Position numbers and translations under genes: made by a program. Positions 13,081 through 21,078 of a stretch of 31,777 nucleotides of DNA are shown in pieces. The DNA lies in assembly GCA_964551975.1 (NCBI GenBank), contig CAZKFI010000024.1:1-31777 (forward strand), in the 5' to 3' direction. The notes under the pieces are model-generated. The model did not search any database. It had not been told where the DNA came from and saw only the letters and a list, made by a program, of their open reading frames with translations. Numbering within the stretch: position 1 is the stretch's first letter; each line of letters opens with the position of its first letter. The DNA comes from REEB426 sp964551975 (lineage in GTDB: Bacteria > Actinomycetota > Actinomycetes > S36-B12).

Positions 13081-16011
13081 ATGTCTGATGTTGCACCGGT
13101 GTTCGACCCCGCTGATACCGCTGTTGACCTAGATTTCACCCGCAGGCATATCGGCCCTGATCAAGCTGCTATCGACACGATGCTCAACGCACTCGGTTAC
13201 TCATCACTGGACGAGTTGACAGCGGCAGCAATCCCAGAATCAATCCAGTCCCATCAACCGCTGGCAACCCCCGCTGCGCTTGCTGAACATGAAGTTCTTG
13301 CGGAACTGGCACTGCTAGCAGACGCCAACGAGATCGTGGCCAGCATGATCGGTCTGGGCTACTGCCGAACCCGGACACCAGGAGTGATTCTGCGCAATGT
13401 CCTGGAGAATCCGGCCTGGTACACGGCGTACACCCCGTACCAGCCGGAGATCGCCCAGGGGCGCCTCGAGGCCCTCCTCAACTTCCAAACGGTCATCGAG
13501 GACCTCGTCGGGCTGCCGATCGCCGGCGCCTCTCTGCTGGACGAACCCACCGCCGCAGCGGAGGCCATGGCTCTGGCCTGGCGCGCACACAAGGGGGAGG
13601 GGTCGGTCTTCCTCGTTGACGCTGATACCCATCCGCAAACGTTGGCCGTACTGCGCACCCGAGCAGAGCCTCTCCAGATCGAAATCCGGGTGCGCGAACT
13701 GCCGAATCCGGAGCTCCCGCTGACCGGGGTGTTCGGAGCCCTCATGAGCTATCCCGGCTCCAGCGGGCGCATCTGGAATATGAAGTCGACCATCGAGTTG
13801 CTGCACGCCCAGGACATCACGGTTATTTGCGCAACAGACCTGTTGGCCATGACCCTGCTCACTCCGCCGGGTGAGTTGGGTGCCGATGTGGTCATCGGGT
13901 CCGCCCAGCGCTTCGGAGTGCCCATGGGCTTCGGTGGTCCCCATGCGGCCTTTATGGCCGTTCGCGCCGGTCTGGAGCGAACGCTGCCAGGGCGCCTGGT
14001 TGGGGTCAGCGTCGACGCAGATGGCAATCCGGCCTACCGATTGGCTCTGCAGACCCGCGAACAGCACATCCGCCGCGAGAAGGCGACAAGCAACATTTGT
14101 ACAGCGCAGGTGCTGCTCGCCGTCATCGCATCGATGTACGCGGCGTATCACGGTCCGAGCGGTCTGCGGGCTATGGCGGCACGGGTACATGCCATGGCGG
14201 TCACACTGGCTGAGGGACTCGACAAAGCCGGCGCCCAGCGACCGACTGATGGCTTTTTCGACACCGTGCGCTGGTCAATGCCAGGCACGGCGGCCGCATT
14301 TCAGCAGAGCGCACGCTTGCGGGGGATCAACGTGCGTCAAGTGGACGAGGACACGGTTTCAGTCACGACCGACGAATGCACCAGCCTGGGGGAGATTCAG
14401 GCCCTGCTAGACGCCTACGCGGACGTCACACACACCCCCACACCGCAGGCAGCGCTCACGCAGCCAGTCGATGCCTTCGCAGACATGCCGCGCTGGGACA
14501 GCGCGCTGCGACGCGCAACCGGGTATCTCGCACATCCGGTATTCAGCCGATATCAAAGTGAGACGGCCATGCTGCGTTACCTGCGGCGACTGGCTGACCG
14601 GGATGTTGCGCTCGACCGGTCGATGATTCCCCTGGGTTCATGCACGATGAAGCTCAACGCCACGACCGAGATGGCTGCCATCACCTGGCCGGCCTTCGCC
14701 AACATTCATCCCTTTGCACCCGTAGACCAGGCGAATGGCTACGTACGGATGATTCGAGATCTGGAAGCGTGGCTTGCAGATATCACTGGATACGACGCAG
14801 TAAGCCTGCAGCCAAATGCCGGATCCCAGGGTGAGTTCGCAGGTCTGCTGGCGATTCGCGGCTATCACCATGCGCGCGGTGACCACCATCGCGATATCTG
14901 CCTCATACCCAGTAGCGCGCATGGAACCAACGCTGCCAGCGCAGTGATGGCGGGGATGCGCGTTGTCGTCGTGCGCTGCGATGAGCTCGGTAACGTCGAT
15001 CTCGCAGACCTTCAGTCTCATATCGCAGAGCATCGCGACAAACTTGCCGCGCTGATGATCACCTACCCGTCAACGCACGGAGTGTTTGAGTCTGCTGTCA
15101 AGGACATTTGCGCCGCCGTACACGATGCTGGCGGCCAGGTCTACGTCGACGGCGCCAACCTCAATGCCCTCGTCGGCCTTGCGCAGCCGGGGCGTTTCGG
15201 AGCCGACGTATCGCACCTCAACTTGCACAAGACCTTCTGTATCCCGCACGGTGGCGGAGGTCCGGGAGTGGGGCCTGTTGCCGTGCGGGCACACTTGGCA
15301 CCGTACCTACCCAATCACCCACTGCGCCCTGAGTGCGGTCCGGCGGCAATGGGTTTTGCCGACGGGGGAGTTGGCCCGGTGAGCGGGGCACCCTGGGGTA
15401 GCGCCGGAATCCTGCCAATCCCGTGGGCCTATATCCGCTTGATGGGCCCGGATGGTCTTCGTAAGGCGACCCAAGTGGCCATCCTTACAGCGAATTACGT
15501 GGCGAAACGACTGGCGCCGCACTATCCCGTGCTCTACACCGGCCAGTCAGGACTCGTGGCCCATGAATGCATCCTGGATCTGCGGTCAATCACCGCGGAG
15601 ACCGGAGTTACCGTGGACGACGTCGCCAAGCGCCTGATGGACTACGGGTTCCACGCGCCCACCATGTCATTCCCAGTTGCCGGTACCTTGATGGTGGAAC
15701 CTACGGAAAGCGAAGACCTGCCTGAGGTCGAGCGCTTTATCGAGGCGATGATCTCCATTCGCGCAGAGATCAGCCGTGTTGCCTCCGGTGAATGGAACGT
15801 GGAAGCCAGTCCATTACGCCAGGCTCCGCACACGGCTGAATGCCTCGTTGGTGACTGGACATTGCCGTACCCACGCGAACTCGGGGCCTACCCAGTTCCG
15901 CAGTTGCGGCGGGCCAAGGTCTGGCCGTTTGTGCGGCGCATCGATGGGGCATTCGGCGACCGGAACCTGGTCTGCTCCTGTCCACCGATCGAGGCGCTGG
16001 CATCCGTCTAG
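13081..16011 (+). CDS. gcvP: Glycine dehydrogenase (decarboxylating), P protein
   Basis: This is a 976-residue single-chain P protein that decarboxylates glycine with PLP and loads the aminomethyl group onto lipoyl-GcvH. Both halves are present: N-terminal FTRRHIGPD and the YTAYTPYQPEIAQGRLEALLNFQT block; C-terminal IPLGSCTMKLNAT, SAHGTNAASA and the PLP-lysine region NLHKTFCIPHGGGGPG with Lys717. The ATG at 13081 has GGAGG at 13067-13071, nine bases upstream. It is preceded by the tandem glycine riboswitch and is probably its own transcription unit. No frameshift or missing motif is seen. gcvT is elsewhere. Confidence 0.98.
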   Translation: MSDVAPVFDPADTAVDLDFTRRHIGPDQAAIDTMLNALGYSSLDELTAAAIPESIQSHQPLATPAALAEHEVLAELALLADANEIVASMIGLGYCRTRTPGVILRNVLENPAWYTAYTPYQPEIAQGRLEALLNFQTVIEDLVGLPIAGASLLDEPTAAAEAMALAWRAHKGEGSVFLVDADTHPQTLAVLRTRAEPLQIEIRVRELPNPELPLTGVFGALMSYPGSSGRIWNMKSTIELLHAQDITVICATDLLAMTLLTPPGELGADVVIGSAQRFGVPMGFGGPHAAFMAVRAGLERTLPGRLVGVSVDADGNPAYRLALQTREQHIRREKATSNICTAQVLLAVIASMYAAYHGPSGLRAMAARVHAMAVTLAEGLDKAGAQRPTDGFFDTVRWSMPGTAAAFQQSARLRGINVRQVDEDTVSVTTDECTSLGEIQALLDAYADVTHTPTPQAALTQPVDAFADMPRWDSALRRATGYLAHPVFSRYQSETAMLRYLRRLADRDVALDRSMIPLGSCTMKLNATTEMAAITWPAFANIHPFAPVDQANGYVRMIRDLEAWLADITGYDAVSLQPNAGSQGEFAGLLAIRGYHHARGDHHRDICLIPSSAHGTNAASAVMAGMRVVVVRCDELGNVDLADLQSHIAEHRDKLAALMITYPSTHGVFESAVKDICAAVHDAGGQVYVDGANLNALVGLAQPGRFGADVSHLNLHKTFCIPHGGGGPGVGPVAVRAHLAPYLPNHPLRPECGPAAMGFADGGVGPVSGAPWGSAGILPIPWAYIRLMGPDGLRKATQVAILTANYVAKRLAPHYPVLYTGQSGLVAHECILDLRSITAETGVTVDDVAKRLMDYGFHAPTMSFPVAGTLMVEPTESEDLPEVERFIEAMISIRAEISRVASGEWNVEASPLRQAPHTAECLVGDWTLPYPRELGAYPVPQLRRAKVWPFVRRIDGAFGDRNLVCSCPPIEALASV

Positions 16012-16244
16012 ACCCTCCCGGGATTATCTGACATAATATACCTTATCGGCGTTTCTCAGGAACCCCCAGAAGTACCGGTTTGGCCCATTGGTCCACAGGT
16101 TGCCTGCTGACCGGGCATCCGCGGCCACAACCTGCAACAGTGGCAGGAATTGGACGTGGAACCAGATTCGCGTCTGCGGCGTCCAAGGTCCAACTGCAGG
16201 ACCAAGTAGAGCAACCAAGCACGGCAACCAGGAAGGAGTATGCG
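16012..16244 (+). promoter_or_regulatory. rbpA upstream region and structured leader
   Basis: This 233-base non-coding stretch starts with an AT-rich patch holding ATTAT-N5-ATAAT (16023-16037) and a -10-like TAATAT (16034-16039). Further down, TTGGACG (16150-16156) pairs perfectly with CGTCCAA (16180-16186). A second GTCCAA copy (16188-16193) is an alternative partner, and GGTCC (16187-16191) can instead pair with GGACC (16199-16203). These pairings exclude each other in part, as in attenuators. A 17-codon ORF begins in the same place. GGAAGGAG at 16231-16238 is the rbpA ribosome-binding site. Confidence 0.5.
16156..16209 (+). CDS. Possible 17-codon upstream ORF in the rbpA leader
   Basis: A GTG at 16156 is preceded by AGGA seven bases upstream and opens a 17-codon frame ending in TAG at 16207-16209, 35 bases before rbpA. 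The peptide would be arginine-rich (five Arg of 17, ...RLRRPRSNCRTK). It runs exactly through the alternative hairpin arms, so ribosome movement could choose between them. Short frames like this also occur by chance in GC-rich DNA, so the call is tentative. Confidence 0.25.
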   Translation: MEPDSRLRRPRSNCRTK

Positions 16245-16607
16245 ATGGCCGAGTCCATGCGCGGGTCCAGATTGGGATGGGTGAGTTACGAACGCGATGA
16301 AGGTGTTGAGTTGGCCGAGCGTCACTATGTGACATATCGCTGCCCAGCTGGGCATCGATCGCTCGTACCCTTTGCCGCAGAGGCTGAGGATGTACCGCGT
16401 GAGTGGAGTTGCCGCTGCGGGGCCACGGCGGCCATCGATAGGCCCTCAGCCAAAGTCGCCGAACCGGCTGACCGAGTTGTACGCCCCACGCGCACGCACT
16501 GGGACATGCTCCTCGAGCGCCGCAGTATCGCTGAGTTGGAAGAACTCCTTCAGGAGCGTCTTGACCTGCTCCATGGTGGCGCACTGACGACTCGCCGGTC
16601 AGCCTAA
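16245..16607 (+). CDS. rbpA: RNA polymerase-binding protein RbpA
   Basis: RbpA is an actinobacterial transcription activator that binds RNA polymerase and the principal sigma factor and stabilises open complexes. The 120-residue product has the N-terminal tail MAESMRGSRLGW, a core domain with CPAGH and CRCG (Cys33, His37, Cys56, Cys58, a zinc-site pattern as in Streptomyces RbpA), a basic linker (RVVRPTRTHWDMLLERR) and the sigma-interaction helix RRSIAELEELLQERL (92-106). The ATG at 16245 is set by GGAAGGAG six bases upstream, although the frame is open further back. It faces ppm1, as in mycobacteria. Confidence 0.96.
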   Translation: MAESMRGSRLGWVSYERDEGVELAERHYVTYRCPAGHRSLVPFAAEAEDVPREWSCRCGATAAIDRPSAKVAEPADRVVRPTRTHWDMLLERRSIAELEELLQERLDLLHGGALTTRRSA

Positions 16608-16644
16608 TCGGCGAACTGGTCTACGCACTGCAGACGTCGACGGG

Positions 16645-17385
16645 TTAGGCCTTCTTGATCCCGAGGCGGTTCTGCATGCCCCAGACCGTCACGCGCCAGA
16701 GGGCCTCGGCGACGATGCGCTGACTCATCTTGCTTGTGCCTGCGGTTCGCTCAATGAAGGTTATCGGCACTTCCTGCACGCGTAGACCGCGCTGTACCGC
16801 TCGCCACGCGAGATCTACTTGGAAGCAATAACCCTGTGAGTCCACCTCATGAAGATCTAGGGCTTGTAGCGTTGACGACCGAAAGGCTCGAAATCCGCCG
16901 GTCGCATCATGGAGTGGCACGCCAAGCATCATGCGGGTGTAGAAGTTTCCACCTCGCGAGAGCCACTCCCGATGCTTCGGCCAGTTGACGGCTCCCCCAC
17001 CCGGTACCCAGCGCGCCCCCAAGACAAGATCTGCCTCAGGCAGAGCCTCCAAGAGTCGCGGCAGTTGTTCCGGTTGATGCGAGCCATCGGCATCCATCTC
17101 GACGACCACGTCATATCCGCGGGAGAGTGCCTCGTCGAAGCCGGCTAGGTACGCGCGACCGAGCCCGGATTTGCCTGGGCGATGCAGAACCGAGATTGCC
17201 GGATCCGCACTAGCTAGGGCGTCGGCAAGTTCTCCCGTTCCATCAGGGGAATTGTCATCAACCACCATGATGTCCAGGTCAGGTACAGCCTCCCGGACTC
17301 GGGTGGTGATGACAGGAAGGTTGGCGCGTTCGTTGTAGGTCGGGATGACCACAACTGCGCGACCTAGACCGGGAAGCTCGGGCAT
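16645..17385 (-). CDS. ppm1: Polyprenol-phosphate mannosyltransferase Ppm1 (GT2)
   Basis: This 246-residue GT2 glycosyltransferase moves mannose from GDP-mannose to polyprenyl phosphate, the donor for lipoglycans and protein O-mannosylation. Motifs: VVVIPTYNERANLPVI, VVDDNSPDGTGELAD, EMDADGSHQPEQLPRLL with the DxD, GARWVPGG and TGGFRAFR. It lacks membrane segments, so it is the catalytic domain only. In M. tuberculosis this domain is fused behind Lnt; here the two are separate but overlap by one base (TAATG), so they are translated together. The ATG at 17385 is chosen by this overlap and by the family N-terminus; an upstream extension would run into lnt. Confidence 0.93.
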   Translation of the reverse strand: MPELPGLGRAVVVIPTYNERANLPVITTRVREAVPDLDIMVVDDNSPDGTGELADALASADPAISVLHRPGKSGLGRAYLAGFDEALSRGYDVVVEMDADGSHQPEQLPRLLEALPEADLVLGARWVPGGGAVNWPKHREWLSRGGNFYTRMMLGVPLHDATGGFRAFRSSTLQALDLHEVDSQGYCFQVDLAWRAVQRGLRVQEVPITFIERTAGTSKMSQRIVAEALWRVTVWGMQNRLGIKKA

Positions 17386-19008
17386 TAGCCCACTGTACGT
17401 GTCTGATCGGCGGCACCGGCCTGATCGCGATCCCTCCGTGAGGAAGATCGCAATGCCGCGACTAAGGCCCCGACAGCGAAGAGTCCAAAGACCAACTCGA
17501 GCCAACCACCGATAACCATGGCTGGAACCACGTTCACTCGCAACGGTACAGGCGCCAGCAGAAAGCCAGTTTGCGACTCGTTGAGTCGCTGCGTGACTGC
17601 TCCAGAGGTATCAATTACTGCTGAGATACCGCTGGTTGCTGCGACCAGCACAAACCGTGATGTCTCCAGGGCCCGCATACGTTCAATCTGCAATTGTTGA
17701 TCGGGCTGCGCGGTGCCACCGAAAGTGGCGTTGTTCGTCTGCACTGCCAATACCTCTGCCCCACCAACGACGACGTCACGAACCACGTCATCGTTGGCCA
17801 CCTCAAAGCAGATCACCAGTCCGAGGGGTACACCCGCGACGGTGAGATTGCCCGGCAGCTCCCCTGGTTGAAAATCGCGATAGACGCGATCGAGCCGATC
17901 AATGAACTGGNNNNNNNNNNACCGTGCGATAGGGAACGAATTCCCCAAAAGGCACCAGGTGCCGCTTGATGTAGCGCTCCCCCGGACCCGTGACAGGGTC
18001 CCAAACGATCCCAGCATTGCGAATCAGCGTGCTGTCTTCAGGCACTTCAAGCACTGCTCCTACCAGGATCGGTGCACGCACTAGTTGAGCCGACCGCGTG
18101 ATGGCCTCGGCTGCCTGGGCATCAAGGTAGGGGTCTATGTCTGAGGAGTTCTCGGGCCACAGCACGAAATCTGGCTGCGTCACCGCACCCTGTTCGATTG
18201 CCCGGCCAAGCTTCAGGGACTGCAGGGCGTGGTTGTCTAGGACGGCTCGACGTACGTCCATCGCTCCCATGCCCAATTGCGGTGTGCCACCCTGGACGAT
18301 TGCAATCGTGGCAGTGTTCGAAGTGTTCGTAGGGTTGGTAGTGCTCGTATCATTCGCAGGTGAGCTGGGCGTGCTGACCACTCGCATAATGAAGAGGCCA
18401 AAGATCCCAACGGTGATAACCAGTGCCGCCGCGAGCCTCGTGTGACGACGTCGCTCGCGCAGCCCCACGCAGAGTGCAACGATCACGGCCCCGAACAGGG
18501 CAACAATCGCACTTACCCCCACCATCCCCAGCACCCAAGCCGGCGGTCCGAAGATCGTGTCCGCCTGAGCAAATGCGAGGCGCCCCCAGGCAAACCCGCC
18601 CCAGGGAATCCGGCTCCGCAGCCCCTCGCTCAGCACCCACAGCGCAGCGACCGCAACCACCCACAGCGGCCAGATCGAAAGTCGAGTGACTAAGGCTGTA
18701 CCCACGCCGACAAGGCCGATCCAGCAGGCGCACAGGGTGGACAGAAGAAACCAGGCATCCGGACCCACCACCTGCAGCCAGGCCAGCATCGGCAAGTAGG
18801 CAGCCCAACCCGCGAGAAGACCCACCACCAGACCGCGCCGAATCGTTGATCGGTAGGCAGCAGCCGTGATAAGCGCGACGCCGAACGGAGCCGAGTAACC
18901 CCATCCCAGAGGCGGGAACGCACTCCAGAGAGCCAGGCCCCCGAGAAGTGCGCAGACCAACGCCAACGGCCAGCCGAAGAGAGGCTTCACCACGATCGCT
19001 ACACGCAC
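17385..19008 (-). CDS. lnt: Apolipoprotein N-acyltransferase (interrupted by an assembly gap)
   Basis: Lnt adds the third acyl chain to lipoproteins. Before the gap come several membrane segments (WPLALVCALLGGLALWSAF and others), an Asn/Thr-rich linker (NDTSTTNPTNTSNT), and nitrilase-domain residues: the catalytic Glu in WPENSSD and the Lys in YIKRHLVPFGEFVPYR. After it come the nucleophile Cys in GLVICFEVANDD and the last membrane helix (AMVIGGWLELVFGLFAVGALVAAL). Ten N at 17911-17920 split the gene into two different frames. A gap of 6 or 9 bases would restore one frame, so the break is probably artificial. It overlaps the peptidase gene upstream by 10 bases and ppm1 downstream by one. The GTG start at 19008 is uncertain; two more GTG codons follow at 18993 and 18990. 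Confidence 0.88.
17911..17920. other. Assembly gap (10 N) inside lnt
   Basis: A run of ten N separates EFVPYRT from QFIDRLDRVYRDF on the minus strand. Ten is a common placeholder length. The flanking codons fit together only if the true gap is a multiple of three bases. Confidence 0.99.
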
Positions 19009-20123
19009 ACCAGTTCGCGGGGCTGCCTGTTCAACACCATCGATCCGTCGATGGTGCAGATCACGATGTCTTCGATCCGAGCCCCGTATCGGTCTGGAAG
19101 GTAGAAGCCGGGCTCGACGCTGAATGCCATACCTGGTTCCAGTGGACGCTCGTTCCCCTCGACGATGTACGGGTCTTCGTGGGTTTCCAGGCCGATCCCA
19201 TGGCCAGTTCGGTGAATGAAGTAAGAACCAAGGTCAGCAGCGGCCAACTGCGAGCGAGCAATGGCATCAATCGCCGCACAGCGTGTGCCGGGAGATACAC
19301 CAGCCACAGCCGCTTCCTGCGCTGCCTTTAAGACCGCATACATCTGGCGATACTGTGGACCTGGATCACCGATGGCATACGTTCTTGTGCAATCACTGCA
19401 GTAACCGGAGGGCATCGTTCCTCCGATATCGACGACAATCGCATCTCCTCGCTGCAGGATGCGATCAGACACCGCATGGTGCGGGCTGGCGCCGTTCGGG
19501 CCGCTGGCAACAATGACGAAATCGACCTGCGAGTGGCCGGCCGCCAAGATCAGTTCGGCGATGTCGGCACCAACTTCACGTTCGGTGCGTCCAGGTGCCA
19601 AGAGGGCCGCAACCTGGCCATGCACCCAGTCGATCGCCCTACCTGCCTCGGCCAAGAACTCCATCTCCTGGGCGTCCTTGACCATGCGTAGCTGCTGCAG
19701 TACCAGCCCAGCGGCACGCTGGGTTACCGCAGGCATGACCTCGCGGGCGCGCAGTACCTGCATGGCCCACATGTGATCCGCGACCGCGACAACGCGGGCA
19801 TCAGGAATCTGAGCGGCGACGCGCTCCCAGGCATCGTCGGTCTCCTGCCAGGACTCCAGGTGGACTCCCGCCTGTTCGACGCCGCTTGCCTGTGCTGCCA
19901 ACACTTCAAGCGCTGGCAGTACCAGTACGGGCTCACCGCGGGTAGGAACCACCAGACAGGTCAAGCGTTCAAGAGCAACGGCGTCGTAGCCGATCAGGTA
20001 CCGCAGATCCGGGCCCGGGGTTATCAACAGGGCGTCTACCCCAGCGGCATCGGCCGCTTGCTGCGCCCGGGTGAGCCGCCTACGTAGAGACACATGGTCA
20101 ACTGCCGCCTGATTCGCCACCAC
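18999..20123 (-). CDS. M24 aminopeptidase (Xaa-Pro peptidase family)
   Basis: This 374-residue pita-bread metallopeptidase has an N-terminal creatinase-type domain (LTRAQQAADAAGVDALLITPGPDLRYLIGY). Its catalytic domain has the five metal ligands: Asp in VVDIGGTM, Asp in SDCTRTYAIG, His in HRTGHGIGLETHEDP, Glu in SVEPGFYL and Glu in ARIEDIV. It would remove the residue before proline or cleave Xaa-Pro dipeptides in the cytosol; the corresponding mycobacterial gene is called pepE. The GTG at 20123 is chosen because TACGGT lies exactly six bases upstream. It appears to lead a unit with lnt and ppm1. Confidence 0.92.
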   Translation of the reverse strand: MVANQAAVDHVSLRRRLTRAQQAADAAGVDALLITPGPDLRYLIGYDAVALERLTCLVVPTRGEPVLVLPALEVLAAQASGVEQAGVHLESWQETDDAWERVAAQIPDARVVAVADHMWAMQVLRAREVMPAVTQRAAGLVLQQLRMVKDAQEMEFLAEAGRAIDWVHGQVAALLAPGRTEREVGADIAELILAAGHSQVDFVIVASGPNGASPHHAVSDRILQRGDAIVVDIGGTMPSGYCSDCTRTYAIGDPGPQYRQMYAVLKAAQEAAVAGVSPGTRCAAIDAIARSQLAAADLGSYFIHRTGHGIGLETHEDPYIVEGNERPLEPGMAFSVEPGFYLPDRYGARIEDIVICTIDGSMVLNRQPRELVCV

Positions 20124-20129
20124 GGGTCA

Positions 20130-20135
20130 ACCGTA
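20130..20135 (-). promoter_or_regulatory. -10 element for the leaderless M24 peptidase gene
   Basis: TACGGT on the minus strand ends six bases before the GTG at 20123. The spacer (TGACCC) is not a ribosome-binding site. It probably drives peptidase-lnt-ppm1. Confidence 0.5.
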
Positions 20136-20169
20136 ATCGCCATGAATCAGCCCGCTCGGGTGTACCCGG

Positions 20170-20175
20170 CAGAAT
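20170..20175 (+). promoter_or_regulatory. Weak -10-like site for the exonuclease gene
   Basis: CAGAAT lies six bases before the ATG at 20182. It keeps the A and final T of TAnnnT but not the first T, so it is a weaker match to the leaderless pattern. No ribosome-binding site is seen for this gene. Confidence 0.3.
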
Positions 20176-20181
20176 CAGCCA

Positions 20182-21078
20182 ATGGCCGCACCCGCCCTGC
20201 TCCTAGACTCCGCTTCCCTGTACTACCGCGCGTATTTCGCCCTGCCAGAGTCAATGACCGCACCTGACGGCTTTCCGCACAACGCAATCCGTGGGTTCTT
20301 CACGACCCTGCAGCGCCTCGTGCAACGGACGGGTGCTGATCGCGTGGCCGCGTGCTGGGACATGAATTGGCGCCCTGCCTGGCGAGTAGAGCTCATTCCT
20401 TCCTACAAGACCCACCGCCTTGCTGACCCGGAAGAGGATGGTGAAATCGAGCCGGACACACTAGGACCGCAGATCGGGGCGATCGCGGAACTCCTGGATG
20501 CACTCGGAATAGCACGACCTGGTCACCCGGATTACGAAGCCGATGATGTCATCGCCTCCCTGGCCAGCAAGCAATCTGGTCCTGTCATCGTCGTGAGCGG
20601 TGATCGCGACCTCGTCCAGGTCATTGATGACAAGCGTCAGGTGAGCCTGCTCTACACAGCCGCAGGAGGAATGGATGCGTGGCCTTTGCTTGACGAAGCG
20701 GCAGCAGTGACTCGGTTTGGTGTTGCCCCCCGCCAGTACGCCGACTTCGCCACTCTGCGCGGTGATCCGTCCGACGGCCTGCCCGGCGTGCCAGGAATCG
20801 GGGCCAAAACGGCAGCGGCCCTCATTGACGCGTTCGGTGACCTCGACGGGATTCTGGCCGCCACGGCCAACCCGGTGAAACCCCTGACACCGAGGTTGGC
20901 TGGCCTACTCCTCGGCCACGAAGAGAGCATTCGGGCGGCTGCACCCGTGGTACGTCTCGTCCGGGACCTACCCGTGCCTGCCGACATTGCTCTGCCGTCA
21001 ACTCCTCGGGACACCAAGGCCCTGTCCGAACTGCAAGCCGAATGGGGAGTGGCGTCCTACGCGGTGCTCCCCCGCTAG
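20182..21078 (+). CDS. 5'-3' exonuclease (FEN/PIN-type, PolA-independent)
   Basis: This 298-residue stand-alone 5' nuclease is related to the N-terminal domain of DNA polymerase I. Metal-binding acidic motifs are visible: LLLDSASLYYRAYF, YEADDVIASLAS and VSGDRDLVQVID. The helix-hairpin-helix reads GDPSDGLPGVPGIGAKTAA. Such enzymes remove RNA primers and flaps during replication and repair. The gene sits beside helY as Rv2090 does in M. tuberculosis. Its TAG stop overlaps the convergent helY stop by three of four shared bases (21075-21078). The start at 20182 gives the family N-terminus. Confidence 0.94.
   Translation: MAAPALLLDSASLYYRAYFALPESMTAPDGFPHNAIRGFFTTLQRLVQRTGADRVAACWDMNWRPAWRVELIPSYKTHRLADPEEDGEIEPDTLGPQIGAIAELLDALGIARPGHPDYEADDVIASLASKQSGPVIVVSGDRDLVQVIDDKRQVSLLYTAAGGMDAWPLLDEAAAVTRFGVAPRQYADFATLRGDPSDGLPGVPGIGAKTAAALIDAFGDLDGILAATANPVKPLTPRLAGLLLGHEESIRAAAPVVRLVRDLPVPADIALPSTPRDTKALSELQAEWGVASYAVLPR

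Noticed and set aside
13315..14190. Long open frame (291 codons) antisense to gcvP
   Set aside because: It lies wholly inside gcvP, whose motifs are all intact; long antisense frames are common in GC-rich genes, and no family is recognisable.
16080..16244. 55-residue N-terminal extension of RbpA from a TTG
   Set aside because: RbpA normally starts with a short tail, and GGAAGGAG sits six bases before the ATG at 16245.
16100..16244. Stress-type (sigma-R-like, GGAAT-N18-GTT) promoter before rbpA
   Set aside because: GGAAT is present at 16145-16150 region, but no GTT lies at the required spacing.
18305..18360. Asn/Thr-rich low-complexity stretch in lnt as a possible repeat element
   Set aside because: It is in frame and lies at the junction between the membrane part and the nitrilase domain, so it is a flexible linker.
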